Part shown: piece by piece, positions 16,450 through 23,077 of the stretch
How positions within the stretch are numbered: the stretch's first letter is position 1
Layout: each line of letters starts with the position of its first letter
Origin: CAYVAP01 sp964343195
GTDB lineage: Bacteria; Bacteroidota; Bacteroidia; J057
Assembly: GCA_964343195.1 (NCBI GenBank)
Contig: CAYFIR010000107.1
Location: 1-23,077 of the forward strand
Direction of reading: 5' to 3'
DNA length: 23,077 nt
Made by a program: the position numbers and the translations under genes
The notes under the pieces: model-generated
The model's database searches: none
The model's input: only the letters and a program-made list of their open reading frames with translations
What the model was told of the DNA's origin: nothing

Positions 16450-16650
16450 CCTGAGCCTGTGCGACAACCTCGAAAAGCAATCATGTGCAAACTCTCAAAA
16501 AAGCTCGAGTTGCTGCCTTCCAGGGATAGCGTTTCCCGCTTTTTCCTCAATGCCCTCAACACCGCAACTTTAGAAGAAAATTTCCCTAAAACCACGGCTC
16601 CTAAAACTGATCTGGTTAAATTTAATGATCCATCAGCGTCTACGTCCCAC

Positions 16651-19600
16651 ATGAACTATTACTACCTACTGTTTATTCCCATTCTTTCTCTGGTCTGGGG
16701 TTGCTCAACCTCCAACCCAGGCGGGCCTGAGTCAATTCCCCCACGATTCTCCGCTCTGGATGCCGCAACAACAGGAATCGATTTCACCAATGAGTTGACG
16801 AATACGCCTGAATTCAACATTCTCAACTATCCCTACTTCTACAATGGAGGTGGAGTGGCAGTCGGTGATTTTAATCGCGATGGGCTTCCAGACCTGTTTT
16901 TTACAGCGAACCAATTGCCTAACAGGCTGTATTTCAACCAGGGAGAATTGAAATTTGAAGATGTAACGGAGCAGGCAGGAGTTTCAGGAAATGGCGATTG
17001 GGCAACAGGGGTAAGCGTGGTGGATGTGAATGCCGATGGTTGGCTGGATATTTATGTCAGCTATGTGGTGGGCATGGCGGACCTCACCGGGCATAATGAG
17101 CTGTTTCTAAATCAGCAGGATGGTACTTTCCGGGAAGTTTCAGCAGAATGGGGCCTCGCCCTCAGGGGATTTGGTACCCAGGCCAGCTTTTTTGACTACG
17201 ACCGTGACGGCGACCTGGATCTCTTCCAACTCAATCACAGCATCAAACCCAATGAAACCATAGGACCTGCCAGTCAGCGCAATGTGGTGGATACGCTGGC
17301 AGGCGATCGGCTGCTGCGCAATGAAGGAGACCATTTTGTCGATGTCACTCAACAATCCGGGATCTACTCCAGCCGCATCGGCTACGGCTTAAACATCCTG
17401 ACGGGTGATATCAACCAGGACGGCTGGCCGGACCTCTATGTTTGCAACGACTTTCATGAAGACGATTACCTCTATCTCAATCAGGGGGATGGCACCTTTC
17501 GGGAGAGCCTGCGGGATTGGGTGGGCCACACCAGCAAGTTCAGCATGGGGGGAGACCTGGCAGACTACAACAATGATGGCTACCCTGATCTTTTCACACT
17601 GGACATGAAGCCCGATGTCGAAGCCATCCGAAAGACCGCCCAGGCACCGGAAAGCTACGACCGATACCAATACAAGCTTGGATTCGGCTACTTCTACCAA
17701 TATGCCCACAATGCCCTGCAGCAAAACCGGGCCGGAGAAGGGTTCAGTGAAATTGCCCAAATGGCAGGAGTCGATGCTACTGACTGGAGTTGGAGTGCAC
17801 TCTTCAGCGATCTGGATAACGACGGCAGGAAAGACCTGCTTATCACCAACGGGATCTACAGGAGACCTGATGACATGGATTACATCAGCTTCATCTCGGA
17901 GCCGGCGGTGGTAAGGCAGTTAAATGATGAGGCCAGTGAAGCCGACTTGGCCTTTATTTCGCGGATGCCCTCCATCGCGCAACCCAACCATCTGTTTCAA
18001 AATGTCGGAGATAGCGCATTTCGCCCTGTGGCAGAGTCCTGGGGCCTGTCTGAAAAAGGATTCACCAATGGTGCCGCATATGCCGACCTGGACCGGGACG
18101 GCGACCTGGACCTGATCCTAAACAACCTGAACGATCAGGCAAGCATATTCCAGAACCTCACCAGAGAACAGGACAGCGTACATTTTCTCCAGGTTCAACT
18201 AAAAGGCACTCCGGAAAACCCATTTGCAATAGGAACCCAGCTAACTGCCTGGACAGGTGCTACCCAGCAGACAGTGGAGAACTTCCCCGTTCGGGGATTC
18301 GAATCCTGCATGGAGCCAGGATTTGTTCACTTTGGCCTGGGAGAAAACAGCATAGTGGACAGCATCCAGATCAGATGGCCGGATGGAAAAGGACAAACCC
18401 TCTACCGCATCGCGGCGGACACCATGCTCGTGATTCGCTATGACAATCCGACAGAGATTCCAGCTCCCAACTATCAGCGCCACGAGCTATTTGCTTCTAT
18501 ATCCCCCAACATCAACTGGACCCACCAGGAAAATGACTTCGTGGACTTTAGCCGGGAGACCCTGCTGCCTCACCGCCTGTCAACCCAGGGACCTAAACCT
18601 GCGTCAGGTGATGTGAACCGGGATGGGCTGACAGACCTATACTTTCCTGGCCCTAGGGGTCAGGCCGGACGGCTGTTGATGCAACGCCCGGATGGTAGTT
18701 GGAAAGCCCAATCACTCAGGCTTTGGACGGAGTTTACAGAATCAGAAGAGGTCAGCGCTACCTTTTTGGACGTAGATGGAGACCAGGACCTCGACCTTTA
18801 TGTCGCTTGCGGAGGTAATGAATTTTACCACCATGACACAAAACTTCAGGATCGGCTCTTCCTGAATGAAAATGGTCGCTTTAGTCTTGCAGATTCAGCT
18901 CTACCTAACATGCTGATTAACACTGGAACTGTTCGCCACGGAGACTTTGACGGCGATGGAGATGAAGACCTGTTTGTAGGGGGACGCAACGTCACCTCGA
19001 CCTATGGCGTCCCACCCCGGTCCTACCTGCTCGAAAATGTAGGAGGTCAATATATCGATGTGGCAGACAGCCTTGCCCCCGGCCTGGGAACAGTCGGCAT
19101 GGTAACGGATGCACAATGGCTGGACTATGATGCCGATGGCCTTCTGGACCTCGCTGTGATCGGCGAATGGATGTCACTGGAGCTTTGGCACAATGAAGGA
19201 AGCTCATTCCAACGGGATACCGCATCAATGCCTCTCCACAGCAGCGGGTGGTGGAATTGTCTGGAAGCTGCCGATCTTGACGGAGACGGTGATCTGGATC
19301 TGGTGGCTGGAAATCTGGGACTGAATTCTACCCTGAAAGCCACTCCACAAACTCCCTGCGAACTCTACGTATCAGATTTTGACGCCAATGGATACAGTGA
19401 GGCCATCCTGTGTCGCTATTACGAGGGTCGCTCCTACCCATTTGCAAGTCGGGACGAACTGCTAAAACAGATCGTATCCCTGAGGCGACGCTTCCCCAAT
19501 TACCAGATCTATGCGGAGGCCACCATCAATGACATTTTTACTCCACAGCAATTGATGAGCAGCCTGAGATTAGAGGCAGAGACCTTCTCCCATGCCTGGT

Positions 19601-19959
19601 TTGAGCAAACTCCCGAAGGATTCATTCGCCATGACCTCCCCTACTCTACTCAGGACGCTCCGGTTTTTGCGATTTCGACGAAGGATCTCAACCAGGACGG
19701 GCATGCAGATCTGATTCTTGGAGGTAATTTTTATGGCGTAGGCCCCAACCGTGGTCGATATGACGCCAGCCTCGGTCATGTGTTGATCTGGGATGCTTCC
19801 CTTCAATGGGATCCTGTTCCTGGATGGGACGCCGGAATTCCGCTAACGGGTGAGGTAAGAGATTTTGACTGGATCAGTTCTGGTGGCAAACAGATGCTGG
19901 TTGTGGCTCGAAATGGATCGAAACCACTCTTTTTCTTACCCACATTATCAAATTTGTAA
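16651..19959 (+). CDS. Giant FG-GAP/ASPIC lipoprotein 3, divergent paralogue
   Basis: A 1102-aa lipoprotein with Cys18 (VWGC). The frame is open back to a GTG at 16459, but the 64-residue extension is not signal-like; the ATG at 16651 gives the lipobox at the normal place. It has seven FG-GAP motifs (GDFNRDGLPDL to ADLDRDGDLDL), an ASPIC/UnbV domain at about 509-598 (VQLKGTPENPFAIGTQL, VRGFES, IRWPDG), and seven more motifs from about 646 (GDVNRDGLTDL to KDLNQDGHADL). It differs from paralogues 1 and 2 in using HEDDYLY for FERDYLY, RRPDDMDYI for DLTDQDY, and LNNLNDQAS for INNVNMPA. A 201-nt gap separates it from the T9SS gene; I see no gene, terminator or strong promoter there, only a weak TAAATTTA at 16617-16624. 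It may be read through from the upstream operon or have its own promoter. Confidence 0.91.
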   Translation: MNYYYLLFIPILSLVWGCSTSNPGGPESIPPRFSALDAATTGIDFTNELTNTPEFNILNYPYFYNGGGVAVGDFNRDGLPDLFFTANQLPNRLYFNQGELKFEDVTEQAGVSGNGDWATGVSVVDVNADGWLDIYVSYVVGMADLTGHNELFLNQQDGTFREVSAEWGLALRGFGTQASFFDYDRDGDLDLFQLNHSIKPNETIGPASQRNVVDTLAGDRLLRNEGDHFVDVTQQSGIYSSRIGYGLNILTGDINQDGWPDLYVCNDFHEDDYLYLNQGDGTFRESLRDWVGHTSKFSMGGDLADYNNDGYPDLFTLDMKPDVEAIRKTAQAPESYDRYQYKLGFGYFYQYAHNALQQNRAGEGFSEIAQMAGVDATDWSWSALFSDLDNDGRKDLLITNGIYRRPDDMDYISFISEPAVVRQLNDEASEADLAFISRMPSIAQPNHLFQNVGDSAFRPVAESWGLSEKGFTNGAAYADLDRDGDLDLILNNLNDQASIFQNLTREQDSVHFLQVQLKGTPENPFAIGTQLTAWTGATQQTVENFPVRGFESCMEPGFVHFGLGENSIVDSIQIRWPDGKGQTLYRIAADTMLVIRYDNPTEIPAPNYQRHELFASISPNINWTHQENDFVDFSRETLLPHRLSTQGPKPASGDVNRDGLTDLYFPGPRGQAGRLLMQRPDGSWKAQSLRLWTEFTESEEVSATFLDVDGDQDLDLYVACGGNEFYHHDTKLQDRLFLNENGRFSLADSALPNMLINTGTVRHGDFDGDGDEDLFVGGRNVTSTYGVPPRSYLLENVGGQYIDVADSLAPGLGTVGMVTDAQWLDYDADGLLDLAVIGEWMSLELWHNEGSSFQRDTASMPLHSSGWWNCLEAADLDGDGDLDLVAGNLGLNSTLKATPQTPCELYVSDFDANGYSEAILCRYYEGRSYPFASRDELLKQIVSLRRRFPNYQIYAEATINDIFTPQQLMSSLRLEAETFSHAWFEQTPEGFIRHDLPYSTQDAPVFAISTKDLNQDGHADLILGGNFYGVGPNRGRYDASLGHVLIWDASLQWDPVPGWDAGIPLTGEVRDFDWISSGGKQMLVVARNGSKPLFFLPTLSNL

Positions 19960-20017
19960 AAATTTACCATTATTCGATATTTCCAATAAACACACTATAC
20001 CTAAATTGCCGGAAATA

Positions 20018-20202
20018 AGAGGCTGTTTAAGTTTTGGTGTTTCGAGATCAAACGCAGGATTTTTTGACTCTGACAAGGAAGTTTTTCGAGAAATATGCGA
20101 GTCGCAGATCCCGAGAATCGGGAGTATTTTGAGGAAAACTGACGCCGACAGAGGTGAAAAAGACAAGTTTTGAGCCGTAAAGGAGAAATCCAAACAGCCT
20201 CT
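20018..20202. mobile_element. MITE-like element, about 185 bp
   Basis: AGAGGCTGTTT (20018-20028) and AAACAGCCTCT (20192-20202) are perfect 11-bp terminal inverted repeats around an internal region with no convincing gene. An internal perfect hairpin, TCCCGA-GAA-TCGGGA, lies at 20109-20123. GAGGCTGTTT-type ends with a compact non-coding interior are typical of miniature elements in Bacteroidota genomes. No clear target-site duplication is visible in the flanks, so the element may be old or the true ends may differ by a few bases. It fills most of the 302-bp gap between lipoprotein 3 and the barrel gene. The remaining flanks hold only a small GAACCA/TGGTTC dyad (20213-20233). Confidence 0.7.
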
Positions 20203-20261
20203 CAGCAATCAGGAACCACCCGTCTGCTGGTTCAAAGCTAGAGCCTCAATATTCCGGCACA

Positions 20262-21644
20262 ATGAAAAGACTATTATTGCTTTGCCTGTTATTCCTCCCT
20301 CTGCTCAATCAGGCACAGCACCGTTTAGGATTACATTTTATGCCCTGGACCTACCAGAGCACCTTGACCAATCCCGCTATAGCCCAGCCCGCTCGATTTC
20401 AACTTACCGTTCCGATCCCCATTCCTACTACCGGGATTGATTTGTACCACTCGGGGATCAAGATTACCGATCTTGTTGAGGACCCCCAGGCGGATATCCT
20501 GACCATTACGCCTGGGGCAGCAATCGACGCCATGCCTGACGAGAGCTTTCTTCGTGGACGATCTGAGGTCCTGTTGCTCGCAAGTGCCTTCCACCTGGGA
20601 AAATGGCAGTTCGGATTGCACCTGTCCAACCACACAGAATTTATGTTTGGGTACCATCGTGACCTGTTCACGCTGATATCCGATGGAGTCGGTGCCCATC
20701 GGGGTGACGAACTTCAACTTGCCCCCAATCTGGGCATCAGCAACTACAACCAGTATGCAGCCAGTGCCTCCCGCTCGATCGGGGAAAAGTGGCGCATAGG
20801 CGCCAGAGTCAAGCTTTTGGGAGGAGTCTTCCATGCCTCGACTCTTCCAGAGCATCAAAGCCTGACCTTTGCTCCTTCCGGAGAAAATGAAGATATCCAT
20901 GTCGGAATTGACTATGCCATCCGGGCCAGTACTGGCCTGGAACTGGGGGTGGAGGACTGGAGCCAAATCGGTGACCAGGGAATCAACTTCCAGCCAGAAG
21001 GACTTACAGGCCTCAACAATCCGGGCATAGCCCTGGATCTGGGATTACAGTTTGAACCGATCAAGAATCTGGTGATTTCAGCCTCAGTCGTAGACCTGGG
21101 GCAAATCAAATGGCAACGGCTCGCTCAGAGCTACTACTTTACTGGAGATTACACATTTGAAGGCCTTCCGGGATTTAACGAGGATGGTATTAACCTGTCA
21201 GACCCAACATGGAAAAATCCCGCTGAAGCCTGGGCTAGTGCACTGGACACCCTGAATGGAAGCTTTTCCTACGCACAGGAATCTTCTCCATTCACAACCT
21301 CCCTGCCTACCCGGGGCTACCTGACCGCGCAGTACAGACTCTTCAAAATTCTGAGTGTAGGGGCAGCGTGGACTGGTGAACTATATCGGGAGACTCCAAC
21401 TCACGCCGTTAGCGCCTGGACGGGCCTTCACCTGGGTAAATGGCTGACTTTAGGAGCCAATTACACCTACGATCAACGCTATCAGGATATGCTTGGAGTT
21501 CATGGGCGCCTTAACCTCGGCCCCATGCAATTCTATGCCTCTGCCGGGAACATTCTTCCCCTGATTGATCCCTACAGCACACAGTCGGTTTCCCTGATAC
21601 TGGGAAGCAACTATACTTTTGGAAGGAAGAAGGAGAAAAAGTAG
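20262..21644 (+). CDS. DUF5723-like outer-membrane beta-barrel protein
   Basis: A 460-aa protein with a Sec signal peptide (residues 1 to about 19, ending LNQAQ). The rest is a series of amphipathic beta strands (FGLHLSNHTEFMFGYHR, IGARVKLLGGVFHAS, LVISASVVDLGQIKW, LGANYTYDQRYQ). The N-terminal block TNPAIAQ followed by FQLTVPIPIPTTGIDLYHSG resembles the DUF5723 family of predicted Bacteroidota outer-membrane barrels. A PorP/SprF- or PorV-like relative is a possible alternative. The last strand (SVSLILGSNYTFG) is followed by a Lys/Arg/Glu tail. It is separated from lipoprotein 3 by the MITE and converges on the sigma-factor operon, so it is probably transcribed alone. No promoter consensus is visible just upstream. 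Confidence 0.75.
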   Translation: MKRLLLLCLLFLPLLNQAQHRLGLHFMPWTYQSTLTNPAIAQPARFQLTVPIPIPTTGIDLYHSGIKITDLVEDPQADILTITPGAAIDAMPDESFLRGRSEVLLLASAFHLGKWQFGLHLSNHTEFMFGYHRDLFTLISDGVGAHRGDELQLAPNLGISNYNQYAASASRSIGEKWRIGARVKLLGGVFHASTLPEHQSLTFAPSGENEDIHVGIDYAIRASTGLELGVEDWSQIGDQGINFQPEGLTGLNNPGIALDLGLQFEPIKNLVISASVVDLGQIKWQRLAQSYYFTGDYTFEGLPGFNEDGINLSDPTWKNPAEAWASALDTLNGSFSYAQESSPFTTSLPTRGYLTAQYRLFKILSVGAAWTGELYRETPTHAVSAWTGLHLGKWLTLGANYTYDQRYQDMLGVHGRLNLGPMQFYASAGNILPLIDPYSTQSVSLILGSNYTFGRKKEKK

Positions 21645-21719
21645 CAGTGAGGGGTGCGGGAGGATTCGAGTAAGCCTTTCTCCCTGTACAGATTCGGATT
21701 TCCCATTTACGTCACGGCC

Positions 21720-22091
21720 TTACTCCACAGAACCAGCCTCACGTGGCTTGCGCATCATGAACAGCGTGAGCCACGTGTCTATTTGCCACAGAATCAATGC
21801 GGCGAGTCCTCCGCTGATCAGGTAGGTCATCCCATCCCAAACCACTTCTGTATTTGTGGAAGTCGAGGCCCCTGCACCAAGCATGAGTACCCCAAGTGCC
21901 AGGGTCAACACTCCGGATATACCGCCTGTCAGCCGTGCGAGTTTGAGTTCCCGGGCACTGGATTTTTTCTTTCTTTCCAGGGCAAAAATACGATCCATCG
22001 TTCCCTCGATCAGATCGGATGATGGTTGCTCCAGCGGCAGTCCCGCAAACAGCTCTTTTAAATGATCTTCGTGTGGATATTCAGGATTCAT
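21720..22091 (-). CDS. Small two-helix membrane protein, candidate anti-sigma partner
   Basis: A 123-aa protein starting at MNPEYP (ATG 22091). The frame is open upstream to 22148, but this start overlaps the sigma-factor stop by 11 nt and gives a typical short acidic N-terminus. Residues 8-35 (HEDHLKELFAGLPLEQPSSD and on to MDRI) resemble the cytoplasmic head of small Bacteroidota membrane proteins encoded after ECF sigma factors. A basic stretch (ERKKKSSARELKLARL) precedes two membrane helices (about 55-73 and 87-107), and the tail is cytoplasmic. No zinc-binding HxxxCxxC anti-sigma motif is present. Position and topology suggest it tethers or inhibits the sigma factor, but this is inference. 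The gene ends 75 nt from the convergent barrel gene; no clear terminator is visible between them. Confidence 0.75.
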   Translation of the reverse strand: MNPEYPHEDHLKELFAGLPLEQPSSDLIEGTMDRIFALERKKKSSARELKLARLTGGISGVLTLALGVLMLGAGASTSTNTEVVWDGMTYLISGGLAALILWQIDTWLTLFMMRKPREAGSVE

Positions 22092-22647
22092 GGCGATGGA
22101 ATTCAAAATTGGCAGGAGAATAATGAGTCTGGAAGTTTTTGCGACCACGGTGCAAAAGAACCTTCACATTAGAAGTTGAAAATCCAGTGCTTTCACAAAT
22201 TTCCTCGATGCTCATTTCATCCAGGTAAAACATTTGCAACACCAGACGCTCCTTTGGCGATAGCCTCGCCAGTGTCTTGAGAATCATTTGCTGTCGTTCA
22301 CCTTTTAGCAACCGACTCTCTCCCTCCGGAGCCTCAGCAGGGCCCTGATACTGATCAATCGAGCGATGTTCAGGCTTTCGCTTCTCTTTTCTCAGGTAAG
22401 CCAGACAGGTTGTGGTTACAATCCTGCACAGCCAGGTCCCAAAGCTAGCCTCTCCCCGGAAGGATTTCAACTGCTGATAGCCTTTTACCAGGGCATCCTG
22501 TACCAGATCTTCCGCCACCTCCGGTTGCGCTATCAGGCGACGGGCCATGGCATAGGCCCGCGCCTGATGGCGCTCGATCAGGTCCCGATACGCATGGGGA
22601 TTTCCTGACAGAACCTCCTGAATTAACTCAGTCTCGCTCTTTTGCAT
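22081..22647 (-). CDS. ECF-type RNA polymerase sigma factor
   Basis: A 188-aa sigma-70 family factor of the extracytoplasmic-function group. Region 2 spans about residues 15-88, with the core-binding block AEDLVQDALVKGYQQLKSFR and the -10 recognition segment FGTWLCRIVTTTCLAYLRK. A short linker (about 90-122) precedes region 4 (about 125-172), with LSPKERLVLQMFYLDEMSIE and the helix-turn-helix EICESTGFSTSNVKVLLHRG. Regions 1 and 3 are absent, as expected for the group. Its target genes are unknown. It overlaps the upstream DUF6249-like gene by 20 nt and the downstream membrane-protein gene by 11 nt, so the three are one translationally coupled operon. The start ATG at 22647 gives a usual ECF N-terminus. 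Confidence 0.94.
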   Translation of the reverse strand: MQKSETELIQEVLSGNPHAYRDLIERHQARAYAMARRLIAQPEVAEDLVQDALVKGYQQLKSFRGEASFGTWLCRIVTTTCLAYLRKEKRKPEHRSIDQYQGPAEAPEGESRLLKGERQQMILKTLARLSPKERLVLQMFYLDEMSIEEICESTGFSTSNVKVLLHRGRKNFQTHYSPANFEFHRHES

Positions 22648-23011
22648 GAGTCTGAAAATAGGCGCTGAGGAAATAGGGGAATCCGAGTCCCAGACCTCCC
22701 ATCAACAAAAGAGGACCGACCGTCATGGGTCCATCCATCATGCGGGGAAACCAACTGGAAAGTACTCCTGATACAATGAACCCCACTCCCAGGCCAGCCA
22801 TTACGGAACTAAGCTTCATCCAAACGGGGATATGCATGCCATGGGGCTTCTCCATTTCCGCTTCGTGAGGATTCATGCCTTTTTCGATCATGGCCATGCG
22901 CTCAAGGTGCCTGGCCTTACGCGCATGGTGCCAGGTAAGGCTCACAGATATAATCAGTCCGATCGCAATGGTAGCCATAATGGCCATTCCTAAAACTTCT
23001 CCTGGATGCAT
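22628..23011 (-). CDS. DUF6249-like integral membrane protein
   Basis: A 127-aa protein with three hydrophobic segments: about 7-27 (MAIMATIAIGLIISVSLTW), about 67-90 (LSSVMAGLGVGFIVSGVLSS) and about 96-118 (MTVGPLLLMGGLGLGFPYFL). A His/Arg-rich linker follows the first helix (WHHARKARHLERMAMIEKGM), then NPHEAE. The phrase MIEKGMNP after the first helix is characteristic of small Bacteroidota membrane proteins annotated DUF6249. It heads the three-gene operon and its 3' end overlaps the sigma factor by 20 nt. A role in sensing or anchoring for the sigma system is inferred only from position. The ATG at 23011 is the only sensible start, placing the first helix close to the N-terminus. Confidence 0.8.
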   Translation of the reverse strand: MHPGEVLGMAIMATIAIGLIISVSLTWHHARKARHLERMAMIEKGMNPHEAEMEKPHGMHIPVWMKLSSVMAGLGVGFIVSGVLSSWFPRMMDGPMTVGPLLLMGGLGLGFPYFLSAYFQTHAKERD

Positions 23012-23034
23012 AAAATTGTGGTTAAGTAACGCGA

Positions 23035-23042
23035 GAAAAATA
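23035..23042 (-). promoter_or_regulatory. Weak -7 element for the sigma-factor operon
   Basis: On the minus strand TATTTTTC matches TAnnTTTG at 7 of 8 bases, about 24 nt before the start codon at 23011. No TTG or TTTG is visible at -33 within the remaining sequence, so support is weak. Confidence 0.22.
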
Positions 23043-23077
23043 ACTTCCCGATTTTACGAAGAGATCTTGTTCGCAGG

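Noticed and set aside
16459..16650. 64-residue N-terminal extension of lipoprotein 3 from GTG 16459
   Set aside because: It would place the lipobox at about residue 82; the ATG at 16651 gives it at residue 18 as in the paralogues.
7018..19959. Recurrent gatgg-gac-like DNA motifs considered as a repeat array
   Set aside because: They follow the spacing of the protein blades and vary at synonymous positions, so they reflect coding for DxDxDG loops rather than a DNA repeat or CRISPR.
19865..20208. Open frames on both strands across the MITE-like element
   Set aside because: They span the inverted-repeat element and its flanks, have no recognisable domain, and are explained by its base composition.
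20213..20233. GAACCA/TGGTTC dyad before the barrel gene as a terminator
   Set aside because: Only 6 bp of stem with a 9-nt loop and no T-run.

Overview
The window reads as chromosomal DNA of a Bacteroidota bacterium. Evidence for the phylum is a SusC/SusD pair, four lipoproteins with Bacteroidota-style lipoboxes, a gliding-motility/type IX secretion (T9SS) C-terminal sorting domain, a DUF5723-like outer-membrane barrel, an ECF sigma factor with DUF6249-like and small membrane partners, and promoter elements of the TAnnTTTG type. Nothing fixes the genus; a marine or environmental Saprospiria- or Cytophagia-like organism is my guess. I see no tRNA, rRNA, CRISPR array or complete insertion sequence.

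Layout. (1) 51-1615, minus strand: an unknown 144-aa protein and a LacI-family regulator, separated by a well-formed promoter overlapped by a 21-bp palindrome. (2) 1616-2137: gene-free regulatory region with two overlapping CG-centred LacI-type operator candidates. (3) 2138-6915, plus strand: a SusC-type TonB-dependent transporter and its SusD-type lipoprotein, separated by 131 nt holding two stem-loops and closed by a strong intrinsic terminator. (4) 7018-16449, plus strand: a tightly packed operon of giant FG-GAP/ASPIC lipoprotein 1, a small lipoprotein, giant lipoprotein 2 and a T9SS type B secreted protein, with gaps or overlaps of 3, -4 and -29 nt. (5) 16651-19959: giant lipoprotein 3, a more divergent paralogue. 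(6) 20018-20202: a MITE-like element with 11-bp terminal inverted repeats. (7) 20262-21644: a DUF5723-like outer-membrane protein. (8) 21720-23011, minus strand: three overlapping genes for a DUF6249-like membrane protein, an ECF sigma factor and a small two-helix membrane protein.

How the genes may work together. The LacI regulator probably senses a sugar-like ligand and controls the SusC/SusD importer, and perhaps itself and the 144-aa gene. The locus looks like a polysaccharide utilisation locus but has no glycoside hydrolase, polysaccharide lyase, sulfatase or peptidase in the window. Where enzymes would be expected there are three roughly 1,100-residue lipoproteins. Each can be read as seven Ca-binding FG-GAP motifs, an ASPIC/UnbV domain, and seven more motifs, so two seven-bladed propellers each. 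With a small lipoprotein and a T9SS-exported protein they could form a surface binding or display assembly beside a SusCD channel. The 7+ASPIC+7 architecture is read directly from the motifs; the assembly is inference and is the most interesting hypothesis here.
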